Assembly: GCA_003254905.1 (NCBI GenBank) | Contig: QANU01067139.1 | Location: 564,315 to 628,314 of the forward strand | Length of the DNA stretch: 64,000 nucleotides | Direction: 5' to 3' | DNA from: Nissolia schottii | Taxonomy: Eukaryota; Streptophyta; Magnoliopsida; Fabales; Fabaceae | In this document: positions 47,795 through 60,961 of the stretch, in pieces | Position numbering within the stretch: position 1 is the first letter of the stretch | How the letters are laid out: every line of letters starts with the position of its first letter | Notes under the pieces: model-generated | The model's input: the letters and a program-made list of their open reading frames with translations, nothing else | The model's database searches: none | What the model was told of the DNA's origin: nothing | Translations under genes and position numbers: made by a program

Positions 47795-47988
47795 TGATAG
47801 GTATTAGAATATATAGTTGATAATTGTAATAGTTAGGATTAGCTAATGGTTTAGCTAATTAGTTAGTGGTTATTAGTGGTTATGAGGAGCCTATATATAG
47901 GCTTGCTCTACTTGTAGTTAAACACACTTTCTCATTCTATCAATTTCACTTTGCATATTCAATTTCATTTTCTCTCTTTTCTCTCCTG
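47795..47988 (+). mobile_element. Probable copia-type LTR remnant
   Basis: TGATAGGTATTAGAATATA opens a segment with a TAGTTAGTGGTTATTAG region, a CCTATATATAGGC TATA-like box at about 47890 and a CT-rich end (TTTTCTCTCTTTTCTCTCC), followed by TGGTACCA. The layout resembles the LTR at 34127-34387. No internal domains follow. Tentative fossil. Confidence 0.4.
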
Positions 47989-50039
47989 GTACCATGGACT
48001 TCAACAATAGGTGACCCAAAAAAAGTCCACAACAAAAGCGACTTATAATAGTAACACGTTATAAAGAAGTAAAGCTCGACCATGATTTAAGACTTAGTGA
48101 ATTAATTAAGCAATGCCAATATGGCTTGACCACAACTACATCTTATGGCGATAAGACAAATTTACATGAATTACAATTTGGAGCAAATGGAAGCATATGC
48201 CAAAGGCTTATCTACATATCTCAGAAGATCAAAGCACATCAATGCATAGTTCAAATTCAACACGGAGGCAGCAAAGTGAACGTGAAATACAATCAGTTTA
48301 CAAGAGATTCCAAGCGGTTACAAGGAGTTATACATAGAAATAAATCTCCTAAAAAGTTACAACCGCTTAAGATTGCAGCAAGTAATCGTCCAAGACTTTT
48401 CTATAAATAAGACTTTTAGAATGAGGTTTTAGGGAGATTAGATTTGTTTGGCAAGTACTCCACACGTACTCTCATCATTGTGACACTAACGAATACACTG
48501 AAGAACATCAAGCATTCCCTTCTCACTTCTTTTTGTTTCCCCTATGTAAATTCTCAAACTCCTCTATTTCTTTCTTCGCCCAATCTCTTTTAATTCTTCT
48601 TTTACTTTTAGTTCTTCATTTACTTTTAGTTTATATTTATGTAATTTTCAGCCTATGTACTTGCACTTCTACGTTGTAATATTATTAAAGCTATTCATTT
48701 TAATTCTCTTTTTTTCACTGTTATAAAATCCTAAGAATTTATAAGAGGAATTGCTTCCATTCCCTAAATCAAAATCAAGAAGCGAAACTGTGATTTCGAT
48801 CATCTTATTAACCAAAAATCCGGTTAAACAAATAGTTAATGTTCCATCTTCGTAATTGCGAAGTCAAAATCTTCTACAATTTTATATTAAAGTTAATAAA
48901 AAAAATATCACTCTCATTCACCTGAGATATACTTGTTAGCTCTTGCACGACTTTTTTTTCCTCTATATTTTAAAAATATGTACTTTCTTTTTTGCGATAA
49001 GTCATCAATTCTACCTACAAAAGAGAAGAAAAGGTTCCAACAGTAGCATCTGACAGAGAGACAAAAGACACGACATGTACTAAAGCATTCAAAGACCACC
49101 CTCATAACACAATTAGCACAATATCATAACAGTGCTAAGTTGTTGTTGTTGTTATTTTAAAAAAAATTAACAATAATTTTTTTTGAAAATAAATAAAAAA
49201 GAAATTAATTATTTTTTATAAATTTTATTTTGTTTTCACAATTTTTTTATATTCTTAGATTAAGAAAATAAATTACTAACAACAATAATAATTTGTGATA
49301 ATTATTTTCAAATATTAAATTTACATAACATATAATTAATGACAAAAATAAATTAAAAATGTATCATATTTTTATATCATACAAGGAAAATTGATTTTCG
49401 AACCATTAGTGGTGGGGTGTACATTGGGGACCAAACTTGCTTGACTTGAAGCCGGTTGGATCATAAATGGGATCTCACTTGACTCAGTGTAAAGCTCCAA
49501 AAAAAAAGCCCCTCCCAAACACCAAAAAAAAGTCACAAAATTCCCTCAAAATAGTGACCAACATTTCTAAAAAAAAAAACATCAATTACGAGTTGACTTG
49601 CTCGACAACCCAATAAATTGACTCGAAATGGGTCACCCTATTCAAAATTACATGACTCGACTCACCTAACTTGACGTTAGGTCAGTCAATTGGGTGAGTT
49701 TTCCTAAAAATTTAACTCAAATTGTTCAACGCACATCTGTAATTAAAGAAGTGAACACCTTAGACACTAGGGGAAGAAAAAGGAGGGAAAAAAAATCATA
49801 AAGTGAAAATAATGAAATGATTAACAAATAAAGAAAAAGTTGAGCAGAAATGTGTCCACATAAATTTGGTATTATAATATAACTTCAATGAAGGTGAGAG
49901 AAAGTGATTGTTAAAAGTTTTATGCGAACAAACAAAAATTGATGTCACATTTTATAATTATTCATATTAATTGGATGCTAAAATATAAAAATATTGTTTT
50001 AAGTGCAAATGATTTGTGATTATTGATAAAATGTGTGTG
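47989..50039. other. Intergenic, one unassigned transcript-like stretch
   Basis: At 48126-48410 a 94-codon plus-strand frame ends at TTCTATAAATAAG, followed by a CT-rich, TTTTA-rich leader-like zone (48500-48720). I recognise no protein domain. From 49430 to 49740 there are many GACTC words as at 4740-5165. Nothing else is supported. Confidence 0.35.
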
Positions 50040-52480
50040 GATTGAAAAATGAATTCTCAGTTTTCATTGAATGATTTGTACAATATATATACATAGAGGA
50101 GAAAGCTTGTATCTCAAGATATGTAACTAACTTATAACAGCATAACTAACTTACCACCATCTAACTAACTTAACCATAAGTGATTACTGTATAGAGCAAG
50201 CTGAAAAGCTTTGCTTATTCTCTATTACCCCCCTCAAACTTGGCTTGCTATTGTTGTTCATTTCTCTGCAATGTAGCAGCTCTAAATATGTCAAGTAAGC
50301 CAAGTTTGCTCAGCAGAAAATGAAAGGTGCTAGGTGTCAGTGGCTTGGTAAGCATACCTGCGAGTTGTAGCTTGGACTGAATCGGGAGCAAGTTAAGGAA
50401 ACCACTTTGGACTTTGTCCCGAACCAAGTGACAGTCTAACTCGATGTGTTTAGTGAGCTCATGAAAAGCGGGGTTACAGCAATTTGAATTGCTGAATTGC
50501 TATCACAGTAGATTGCAGCTTTGTTGGATTGTTAAATGCCAAGGTCATTGAGCAAGTATGTTAACCATTGGAGTTCACAAGTGACAACAGACAAGGCACG
50601 ATATTCTGCTTCACAAAAGGATCTTGAGACAGTTGTTTGCTTCTTAGACTTCCAACTGACCAAGGAATCTCCAAGATAGACACAATAGCCTGTAATTGAT
50701 CTCCTAGTGTCCACACATCCAGCCCAATCAGCATCACTGTATACTTTCAGCTGAATTTCAGAGCTTGATGGTAGAAATAATCCAAGTCCGAGAGAGGCCT
50801 TGAGGTACTTCACAATTCGTGCAATAGCCTGCATATGGTCACTGGTTGGTGCAGCCATGTACTGTGCAAGTTGGTTGACAGCAAATGCTACATCTGGCCG
50901 AGTGGTGGTGAGGTAGATGAGCCTCCTTATCAGTCTTCTATATGGTGCTGGGTCTGACAGAAGCTCCCCTGTATCCTTGGCTAGCTTGTGGGAGGAATCC
51001 ATAGGAGTTGTGACAGGCTTGCAACCAAGCAGCCCTGCATCAGTGATTGTCTCTAAGCAATATTTCCTTTGGGAAATTGCAATTCCTTTAGAACTTCGAG
51101 CAATCTCAAGATCAAGGAAGTACTTAAGCTCTCCAAGGTCCTTTATCTTGAACATACCATCAAGATAAGCTTTCATAGAAGAGATTTCACCTATGTCATT
51201 TGCTGCAAGAATTATATCATCCACGTACACAAGTAGTGTTGTAAAGGACTGAGTGCCAGACTTTGTGAAGAGTGAGTGGTCTGATTGGGACTGCTTGTAG
51301 CCAGATGAGAGTAAGGCAACTGAGAGTTTTGAGAACCATTGTCTGCTAGCTTATTTTAAACCATAGAGAGACTTCAGCAATCTGCATACTTGATTTGGTT
51401 TCTTGCTATGAAACCCTTGAGGGAGCTTCATGTATACCTCTTCATGTAGTTCCCCATGTAAGAAGGCATTGTTGACATCTAATTGATGTAAGAACCATCC
51501 CTTGATTGATGCAATAGACAACAACAACCTCACTGTTGTCATTTTGGCCACAGGGCTAAAAGTATCCAAGTAATCAATCCCATGTGTTTGTGTATATCCC
51601 TTGGCAACTAACCTAGCCTTGTATCTCTCAATGTTGCCATCTGCCTTTAGTTTCACCTTGTAAACCCACTTGCAACCTATGGGAATTTTGCTTTCAGGTA
51701 GGTCCACAAGTTCCCAAGTGCAATTCTGTTGAAGTGCTGAAATTTCAGCAGCCATAGCCTCCTTCCAGCAGGCATGTTTGATTGCTTGGGAGTAAGAAGT
51801 TGGCTCAGTGACAGATGATATGTTTAGAGTGAAATGCCTATGAGTTGGTCCCAATTTGTTGTAGGATATCACAGATTCAATAGGATGGTCATGTGCAACA
51901 GGAGAAAGGGGAGTGCCTTACAACAGGTTACAGTGATACTCTCTTAGGTAAGCAGGGGCATTTCTGTGCCTTAATGACCTTCTAGGATGTGCAGAAACCG
52001 CTTGAGGTTGAACATTGAGTGCAGAGGTATCAGGGCAATTTGTGATTGAGGGTGATTGTGCCATAGGGATAGGTGTAGGAGAAATTTCAATTGCAGGCAT
52101 AATTTCAGTTGCAGCAGGCATAATCAGTTGGCTGAGAATTGGCCGGTCAGCAGAATGTGCAGGAGCCAAGTGGAAAGGGAAGTTATCTTCATAGAAGACA
52201 ACATTTCTGCTCAGAAAAATTTCCCTGCAATGCAGATCAAACAACAAAAAACCCTTTGTCCCAACCTTGTAGCCTAAGAAAATGCATTTCCTAGCCCTCT
52301 TGTCCAATTTGGACCTGTTTCTATATAACGTGGTTGCAAAAGCCAAACAACCAAAAACTTTAAGAAAAGAGAAATCAGGATCCTCGGAGAATAAAAGAGT
52401 GTGAGGACTGAGATTATTGAGAGTCTTGCTAGGCAATCTACTGATTAAGATAGTAGCATGTGCAACAGCAAAAGACCAAA
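50040..52480 (-). mobile_element. Ty1/copia retrotransposon, 3' part, truncated
   Basis: A fossil on the minus strand. It has an LTR at about 50040-50227 and a polypurine tract (TTTGAGGGGGG on the minus strand) at about 50228-50238. Then, in reverse, come RNase H (DADWAGCVDTRRS) and the end of reverse transcriptase with YVDDI (50.5-51.2 kb), the reverse transcriptase core ([11 protein letters not shown]; 51.35-51.9 kb), and the C-terminal integrase region (KVFGCLAFATTLY; 51.9-52.4 kb). Gag, protease, the integrase core and the 5' LTR are missing. The remaining coding region is broken in a few places. It is a different copia lineage from the 34-38 kb element, judged by the domain sequences. 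Age is not estimable without the second LTR. Confidence 0.92.
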
Positions 52481-53901
52481 AAGATAATAATCGGAAATAA
52501 AAAAAAATAAAAAAAGTAGTGCTATTTATACATTAATTTTAATGTAAAAATTAAGTTTTTCATTTTACACACATTATTAGACTTACACTATGTAATGTGA
52601 GTGTGAGCCTAATAATATATACATAAAAAAGATTTAGTGTTTATATCAAAATTAATGTTCAAATAACATTTTTGAAATAAAAATAACATGTATATAGAGC
52701 ACCAAGTTGCTCGAGAAAATGAGCACCATGTCACCGACTTATGCGAACGTGGACAAATGCATCCATCAATATTCATGCTGTTTATTCTTTATTTATTTAA
52801 TCCCTTTCCTATATTAACGTCTTTAACTACTTTCTCTGCTCCTCATGGCTCTGAATTCACACGCGGAATCGAGGTGGTCCCTCCCGCTTAATTGACACTT
52901 CATCTTACCTTTTTACAATTGCTTAATTTCTTTTCCACTTGATTTTATCATCAATATTGAAGTATTCATTGGCCTTGTATATATCTCTCTTAGTGTCTGG
53001 TAAATTTTTTTTTTGTGGGGGTGGGGGGGGTGGGGGGGAGGAGGTTAAAATTACCATTTTTTGTAGCTAGGTGCATGTGTATTAAAATATGTCTAACTAT
53101 ATAATTAAAATTTTGGCAACCAAGTTTCGTTGAATATATATAAATGAAGTTTCAACACGGGAATGGGTCCAATACAGAGTGTGAATTCGTTGAGATGAGG
53201 GCTCTGTGGAAGAAGCAGTAGGCCAGTAGCAATTACTCCATTTGCTATAGGCACAGAATCAGAAATGTGAAGAAAAGGAAAAAAAAAGTGTTGAACTTGA
53301 AATTTAGAAAGGAGTAGAGTCCAAATGTCTTGGTGGGATAATAATAGTGCAAGATAAACACATTGGAGATTTTCCTTTTGACTGGCTTATAAAAATTGAT
53401 CATGCCACTGCCAACTCACCAATTAATAAAGGGTAGGTGAGAGGGGGAGAAGCTCTTGTATCCTGAGGTTTATCTTGATCACTTTCCTTTAATGTTTTGA
53501 GATATTAATATACGTTAGTATTTTAAAAGATTAAACAGGTGATGTGTCAAATAACAAATAAAAGAGAGAAAGAAAAATATCTTATTTCAAAAGCATACAA
53601 TAATTTTTCATAAAAGGGATGGGACATAAGTGGTCCAGTCTTCCCGTAAAAGATCGATCATTTCCCTTTTATATATACCCACTGTTCTTTCTTGTTTTCA
53701 GCAAGGAAATGGTTAGAAAGTTACCTTAATCGATAGTAAAACCAAATCGACCGTGTATCGAATGTGTCATTTTTGTCTCTTTATTAGACAATATATTCCT
53801 CGATCAATAATATTTGGTCATACTATAAGTGAACAGCCAAATCGAGAATGAATCCAGTTGAATGGGACGTGACGTCAAGTTCATAAGAAAATCTTTTATA
53901 T
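52481..53901. other. Intergenic with a G-rich tract
   Basis: No gene. A nearly pure G tract lies at 53017-53043 (see separate entry). The rest is AT-rich. Confidence 0.45.
53017..53043 (+). repeat. G-rich tract, possible G-quadruplex
   Basis: Runs of 5, 8 and 7 G separated by single T, then AGGAGG, follow a poly-T run. Such spacing can form an intramolecular G-quadruplex. It is isolated in AT-rich DNA with no gene nearby. Confidence 0.6.
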
Positions 53902-53910
53902 ATACAAAAG

Positions 53911-55548
53911 ACTTAAATTCGTTTTTAATCGTTATAAAATCGAAATGTTTGTATTTTCTTCCTATAAAAAAATTGTTAGGATTTAATCTATGAGAACAAA
54001 TTTTGTTTGCTTTTAGTTTGTGCCGTTAATTGGGGACGGTACATGCTGACGTAATTGTTAATTTTGCCACGTAACATAACATGTAGCACGCTACATGGCA
54101 AACTCCATTTCTAATACTCAAATACCTACACACCAATCACTAACTCGACCCAGTTTTCTCTAACATTTCTCTCTCGCTCTCAACGTCCCCTTTGCTCTCT
54201 TCTCTCTTTTCTTTCTTTTTCTTTTGCTCTCTCGTCTCTCTTTCTCTCACGATATCATTCTCCCTCTTTCTTGCAACTGGCGACGCCACCACAACAAGTC
54301 GCCAGCGGTGGGGACGCCTCTTCCCCCTTCCTCTCTTCCTCTCGGATTCAACCTTCTCTCTCACGGCTCCTTAGCCCTCAAGCTCTCACTCACCGCTCTC
54401 TGGTTTCCTTCTCTCTCGGCCTCAATGGATTGCCATTGCCATGGCAGATCACCAGCGGTGGCGAGACGCCCTTCCCCCTCTGTCCAACACTCCCCCTCTT
54501 GGATCTCTCTTACTCCCTATTTGCTCTGGTTTTCTCTCTTCCTCTCCCGATCTCCATTTCTCGATCTCATATCTGTATCTCTTCTCCTCTCTTGGTTTTA
54601 ATTTCGGTGTTGCATGTGTGTCAATGGTGGTAGTTTTGTGTGGGTGGTTAGGGTTCTGGGTTCTGAGGGCGTGTGATTTGGGGCTTAGGATTTGATTTTG
54701 GTGGTAAGGGATTGGCTGGCTGATTTGTGGTTTTGTTCTTTGTTTTCTGATTTGCTGGTTTTGTTTAGTTTATCTTCCGAATTGGTTAGTTTTAGGTGGC
54801 TGTGGGATGCTGATAGTGAGGGCTAGGGGTTGTGGATGGTGTATAATGATGAGTGTATGTGTGGTTGATCATGGTTTGCAAGAAGGCGACCAAGGTGTTT
54901 TGTGAAACAAGGGAACGGTGATGGTGGCTGATGGTGGTGAGGATTTGGTTTCTGAAGGGAGAAATGAGAAGACTTATATGGGCATTGGAAGAGAGAAAAG
55001 AAAATAGGGTTGTTGAATATTGAGATTTTAGGGATTTTGGTTGATTTTTTGAGACAAAATAAAAGAGAGTAGAAGAACTTTATGATGTTATAGCTACAAG
55101 AGACAAAAAATAGATCTGAAATGGAGGAAGAATGTGTGTTTGGGAACTGAGAAAGCAAAGGAAAATGAAGGAAAAACAAAAGAAAAGGAAAATGAGTTAC
55201 ATGGAGAAAAGAGAGAAGGGAGAAGAGAGAATGACAGATTGGGAATTAGGGTCTAGAAATGGTTTTTTCAATTATTAATTTTTTTATTTCTTTTAAAAAT
55301 TGGGTCAGGTTAGTGGTTGGTGGACGGGTATTTGGGTATTTGGATATCAAAAATGGAGTTTGCCATGTGGCGTGCCATGTGTTATGCCACATGGAAAAAT
55401 GAACGGTCACGTCAGCATGAACCATCCCCAATTAACGGTAGGAACTAAAAACAAATGATTTTTTTAGGGACTAAATCCTAGCAAAAAATTTTATAGGAAC
55501 CAAACACAAACTTTTCAATTTTATAAGGATTAAAAATATATTTAAGCC
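53911..55548. mobile_element. Mutator-like element with ~245-bp TIRs and gene-like cargo
   Basis: The left arm (53911-54156) and right arm (about 55302-55548) are long imperfect inverted repeats that share TTAATTGGGGA, CATGCTGACGT, CACATGGCAAACTCCATTT-like and AGGATTTA words. They are flanked by a 9-bp target duplication with one mismatch, TATACAAAA (53902-53910) and TATATAAAA (55549-55557). Long TIRs with a 9-bp duplication define Mutator-like elements. No MURA-type transposase is inside. The interior has a CT-rich, gene-leader-like segment with coding-like GC content (54160-54620), then G/T-rich, intron-like sequence. This is the make-up of a Pack-MULE, but the source gene is not recognised. 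Confidence 0.82.
54160..54620 (+). pseudogene. Gene-like cargo of the Mutator-like element, unassigned
   Basis: A CT-rich leader (TTTCTCTCTCGCTCTC) is followed by GC-richer sequence with ACTGGCGACGCCACC and CGCCAGCGGTGGGGACGCC words and a repeat of the latter theme (ACCAGCGGTGGCGAGACGCC). All three plus-strand frames stay open for 60-125 codons, but none has a recognisable domain. The stretch resembles a captured 5' UTR and first exon rather than a full gene. Confidence 0.3.
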
Positions 55549-55557
55549 TATATAAAA

Positions 55558-56978
55558 ATATAATTTTAATATCGCGTAAGTACAAGTACAATAGCGTTAA
55601 TAAATCCTAAATTAGATAAGGATATTTAATAAATCCTCTATAAAACTTCCTATATGAGATATCCACAATGATTAAGAAATATAATAAATTAACTTACACA
55701 TTTCTACAAATGATATATACTTAATATTTTTAAAAATAAAAAAAATTAAATATCATTCATAAAATTAAATAAATTAATTTATAAATTAATAAATTGTGTT
55801 TTCCAATCATTTTTCCAGATATTAGAGTTGTATTATAAGAATCTTTCAAAGTTCGTAAAATGCCATGCAGGTTAGTCTCTCTTTTCTTCTTCTTCTTGGT
55901 CTTAGCTTATCTTGCTTCTATCCTTCTAGCCCTTCTCTTCAAGTTAACATTGAATGGTCAGAGTGCATTTCTCACTCATAACTTGGAACGGTGTGCATTC
56001 GTTTAATATATTATTATTATTATTATTATGAAAAAATTTATGTGTATAATAAAACGAATGTTAATGTATTTAAGTAAAAAATATTTATAACTAATGGATG
56101 ATTGGAGAATAATTATTTTATTAATAGTGAGTTAGAGTGCATTTAAAATAATGGTGACTTATTTTGAATAACAATTTTTAATTTGGAAAAAAAAAAAACA
56201 TTTTTAACCACAAGAAGTGTTGAACGTACGCTTTACGCCGTTTTAAAGGAAAAGGCATCATCGTCTGCAATTAAAGAGAGAACCGTGATAAAAAACGAAA
56301 AAACAAATAAATATGACAAGGTGTGCTTTAAGATATTCTTAATTAAAAATTTTATTCACATTTACTCAAATAATCGTTCAATATTGTGTAAATTACAATT
56401 GATGTAATTGTGAGTTGAATTCTGACTTAAGACATGGTTTAGATTGATTATGAAAATATAGTTGAAAGTAGATTGCAATGGCATGGGGTTAAGCTGTTTC
56501 TTTGGGAAATATATACAGCTTTGGGTATCATAATATTACAATATCTAATATTGCAATATTGTCATATCTCCAAGCAAAGGATTTGATTACCAGACGTCTC
56601 TCCATCGCCATTAACAAATTACATATTATTTTTGAATTTTGTTAACAAGAGGCTATGAGGACATTTGTTAAAAGATCATAAATAATAATTTTATATAAAA
56701 AAAATTATGTTTTTAATTATATTCAATATTTTAAAATTTTAATTTTTCTCCTTTTAATTTTTTTAACCAATGTCTAAAATCAATACCTCTGGGCATTGAT
56801 TATCGAAACTTTATTTTTAAATATTACATCATTCAAATGTCAAAACTCAAAAGCAGGTTTAAGTACGTAATTGGGACCTTTTTGATGAGTCTAAAAAGCA
56901 GGATTTTAGTTCTTACTTAAGATATCAACAAGCAAGGATTTTGTAAATTAATTAATTAATTGGTAGATACGACACTGA

Positions 56979-57037
<59 letters not shown>

Positions 57038-58466
57038 TAAATTTTCATTTAACCAAAATATGATGATGACAAATTGGGAATCTAACGAGGCGCGAACGCA
57101 AAACAGTCAATTCATGAGTTGCACGTGAGTTGACATTTTAATTTCATTTAATGTCAGTGACTGTACACGTGTCACCCCCTAATGATGATTAGGAAAGATG
57201 TGAAATGTGCGTCATCGCGGATTCTCCTTCATTAGCTGGATTCCGACTTTGGATTGAAATTAATTAATTTTATAGTAATAGTATGAGATAAATTTCAGTT
57301 TGAAAAATATTGGAAGGACGTGGGTCTTAATTGGAGCACTAGTTAATGTCATGCAGTCCAATCATAATGGATATAGGGAAATAGAAAACACGAAGGTAGG
57401 TTCATCTCCCCAAATTGATTGTGATTGTGCCGTGTATTCGTAGATGGAAGAGAATCATAGTCGTGGTCTCATGGAGATTTATAGAACCGCGAGTACTACT
57501 GGACCCACCAAGACTTCCGCATCCAAGTTGGTGGTTGTGAACTGTGATAAATGAAAAATTTATTATAATTATATAAAATATAAAATAATAATAAAAATAG
57601 ATGAATTTAATTATAAAAATTATTATAAATTAATAAATTAAATAGTATGAAATATTTATCTCATATGATAGGTGAGAAATCATCATTGATTTTAGTTTTT
57701 ATTTTTAAAATTTCTTCTTTTCATTATTTTTTTATAAAATGTTAATAACAAAAAATTTTAAAAATAAAAATTGAAATCAAACACACTCTTCATTTTTGTA
57801 GCTCAATAAAAAAAAAATTACCATCAACAAACGATGTGTCATATTATACGAAGATATATTAAGTTATGTGATTATGTGATATATATATATATACACACAC
57901 TATCGATTTAACTGGTTCTACCAAAATTAATCAATTATCAAATTAATATCATACAACCTTTTTTTTGTCTTTCTTCTAATCAATATAATATAAAGTCTAT
58001 CCTAACAAATTACGTGACTTATAATTTCATTGTCATATCTTGCCATTTGCTCAAAAGTCAGTGATGATAGGATGAACATCTTTGGCAAATTCATCGAAAG
58101 TTGATGGATGATTGGACCGGGGACGAATTCACATGATGGTCTGTATGGTCAGTGACTCCCAGGATCTTTAACAAATTCTTTTCTTTTTGTCATAACTAAT
58201 TTTTTTTATATTTTAATAATATTAAAATACTAATGTGTGGGGACCATGGTCCATAGAACTAAATAATTGACTCTTTAAAATGTTATTGGCCTAAAATACA
58301 ATCCATTGTCTTGACCAATAATGATGTGGACAAACAAAATAAAAGATTAAGCATTATAATATTAGACTCAAGGTTATTAAAATCGTGTTTTAACTCATAA
58401 AATCGTATGAGTTTACGTTCTTAGGTAGTAAAATCGAGCTAACTCATATGTAAACTCATTTTTGGG
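55558..58466. other. Intergenic with CT/TA microsatellites
   Basis: An ATT run lies near 56010-56027. A CT run (about 56983-57023) followed by TA lies to 57038. A TA/CA run lies near 57881-57900. The stretch 58375-58465 (AAAATCGTGTTTTAACTCATAAAATCG...) looks like a dispersed repeat interrupted by the copia LTR that follows. No gene. Confidence 0.45.
56983..57038. repeat. (CT)n(TA)n microsatellite
   Basis: About 20 CT units run directly into about 8 TA units. Likely polymorphic in length. Confidence 0.9.
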
Positions 58467-59530
58467 TGTTAACATGTATGCTGCAGAATTGTGCAACAGA
58501 GAAAAGAATAGAGAACTTGGAGAAAATATAATGAATCATATTGGAATGAATGAGAATTACAAGTAAATAAGGCTTTATATACATGGAGTTATTCTCCTAA
58601 CTCACGTCAACTAACAAGTAACCATAACCAACTTAACAAACTATCTGCACATTTAACATGTGCTGGAATGATAAGTTACAACTTGCACATTGTTCAGCTG
58701 CTTGCACAGCAAGTAAAGTAAGCTCTAATACCCCCCTCAAGTTGGAAGGTATATGTCTAACATTCCCAACTTGGATAACAACAAATTGAACTGAATTGGA
58801 GGTAAAGCCTTGGTGAATAGATCGGCTAATTGATGTTTGCTTTTGACATGTGACAACACTATTAAACCTGAATTTGCTTTCTCACGCACAAAGTGACAAT
58901 CTATCTCAATGTGCTTTGATCTTTCATGGAATGAAGGGTTGGTGGCAATGTGAATTGCGGCTTGATTATCACAAAACACCATGATGGGATTAGAAGGCAC
59001 CTCAAAGTCCTTAAGCAAGGCATTTAGCCAAGTGACCTCACTAGCCACTGCAGAGAGGGACCTGTACTCAGCTTCTGCTGAAGATTTGGAAACCGTGGCT
59101 TGCTTCTTAGACTTCCAAGAGATTAGAGAATCTCTCAAGAAAACACAAAATTCACTTGTAGATCTTCTAGTATCAATGCAGCTCCCCCAATCAGCATCTG
59201 CATATGCTTTGAGAATCAAAGATGACTTGGAGCTAAAAAATACTCCTCTGCCAGGTGCTGTCTTGATGTACCTTAGCTGATGATGCATAACTTGCAAATA
59301 GGGAGTTCTCGAAGAGGACATGAATTGGCTGAGTTTGTTGACAGCAAAGGTGATCTCAGGCCTTGAAATTGTCAAGTAAATCAACCTCCCAATCAGCCTT
59401 CTACACATGGCAGCATCCTCAATCAGGTCACCATCAGTGGTATTTAATTTCATATTGGGATCCATGGGCGAGCTAGTTGGTTTTGCATCGAAGAACCTAG
59501 TTTCTTCAAGTAATGACAAGGCATACTTGG
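58467..59530 (-). mobile_element. Ty1/copia 3' fragment
   Basis: A fossil on the minus strand with an LTR at about 58467-58730, a polypurine tract (TTGAGGGGGG on the minus strand) at 58731-58740, then the RNase H region and a little of the preceding reverse-transcriptase end (58737-59519), with ADADWGSCIDTRRS and LADLFTKALPPIQF. All upstream parts and the other LTR are absent. The surviving piece is uninterrupted over about 260 codons. The protein is very close to the 34-38 kb element (both have NMKL-TDG-LIED and RLIGRLIYLTISRP), so the two belong to one family. The upstream end meets a hAT-like fragment at about 59535. Confidence 0.93.
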
Positions 59531-59539
59531 TTTGGTTTA

Positions 59540-59665
59540 AACAAATACCTTTAGGGGATTTAGCCCGTTTAGGCCCACGGACCGACCATAAACGAACCGA
59601 GCCCTAAAAATATGCATATTTTTTGCCCGGCCCACGGTGGGCCCGCCCGTTTTGACAGCCATACC
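59540..59665. mobile_element. hAT-type terminal fragment
   Basis: GC-rich segment with GCCCGGCCCACGG and GGGCCCGCCCGTTTTGACAGCCA, resembling the GGCTGTCAAAACGGGCGGGCC end seen in plant hAT elements and similar in style to the element at 2171-3027. Only one recognisable end is present and no target duplication was found. It truncates the copia fragment on its left. Confidence 0.5.
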
Positions 59666-60930
59666 CCAAACCTACCATCACATATGAATCAGTATAAAAT
59701 GGGCGATTTAATAATTACATTACTATGACAGCAGTCCCAACCACCTAAAATTGGAGTCCATTTTTGAGATACAGGATGGGACTCAAGACCAGCCATTAAA
59801 GGAAAATGCAAATGCGGCTTGTTCCATATCCCAATGTGTTAATAACTCAAAAGTCCATCAAGAGAATCCAATCCAACAAATTAGTCCACAAGGGTTACAT
59901 TAATTTAGTGGGACTCCTTCCTCTCCCATGATTTCACTCATTTATTAGGTGACGTTTGATCAAAAGGACAAGACATAGAAATAAAGACCAAAAATATTAT
60001 TATTTTGTTAGATCAAGATTTTGTGTCTCACATGTTACAATTTTAATGAGGTATAGAATTAGTAAGAATTTTATGTATTTGTATCATGTTCCTCAATCAA
60101 ACGTTGCCTACGTATTTAATCCAACAATGTGTTACTGACCTTAATTTAGTCTATAGATAGACTGACTTAAACTCATGAAAAGAGTCTAATTCATTAAGCA
60201 TGAGAGTTTCATAGCTTAAGTATCGCATTAAATTTTGTTTGTTTATTTTACGTGAGATTTATAACAAGTGGCATTGAAATGAAATGAGATACGTTGCAAA
60301 TTTCAAATATACTTTGGATAGAGCATCTCATGCTCATCTCTTGTCAACAATTTAATCACTTTAATTAATTCTCCACTTACTATAGTATGTGGGGATACTC
60401 CCCCTCTACTAATTGATAAAAGGCTTGAAACTCTGAAGAGAGCAAAGCCATTACAACATGTCACGGGTGGTTCAACTAATTTTTTCTTTTCTTTTAAAAA
60501 AATATAGCAATTGACCATGCAATAATCCTAGCAATATATAAAATTAGAACTTGAGGCTTTAGTTAAAGAAAATAAATACTGAATTTGAACTCACCAAACA
60601 TCGGTTTATATAAAATCTTGATATACAATTAACTCAAATTATTACCTTTATTCTGTGATGCCCAAACAAGTGACGTAAGCTGCTAGCATGTCACGCTTAA
60701 CTCGTCATACTCATATGTATGGCTTTCATCGTGCGGTAAGTCTCCTAATGTGACGAGCATACCCCTAAAAAATGTGATGCCTCCAACATTAGTTTATTAA
60801 AAGTGACACTTTTCGGCGCTAGAGCTTCTCTTTAGTCCTAACCACATTCACATTAGTTGCCCCCAGTTTAATTAAAACAAATTTTTTTTAATCATTTCAA
60901 TATTTTACTAATAACAAGAGCCAGAGGATT
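59666..60930. other. Intergenic, upstream of peptide gene 4
   Basis: No gene is supported. CATGTCACGGGTGG at about 60458 and the GTGACG words at 60670-60760 are not assigned. Confidence 0.45.
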
Positions 60931-60932
60931 GC

Positions 60933-60941
60933 TTATTTAAC
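60933..60941 (+). promoter_or_regulatory. TATA box of peptide gene 4
   Basis: TTATTTAAC lies 61 bp before the ATG at 60994 and 29 bp before the upstream ORF. Same word as before genes 1 and 2. Confidence 0.5.
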
Positions 60942-60961
60942 ACCCTAGGTAGGAGTAAACC

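Noticed and set aside
48010-48720. Possible endogenous pararetrovirus intergenic region
   Set aside because: TATA-like and leader-like sequence alone is not enough. No viral domain or primer-binding site was recognised.
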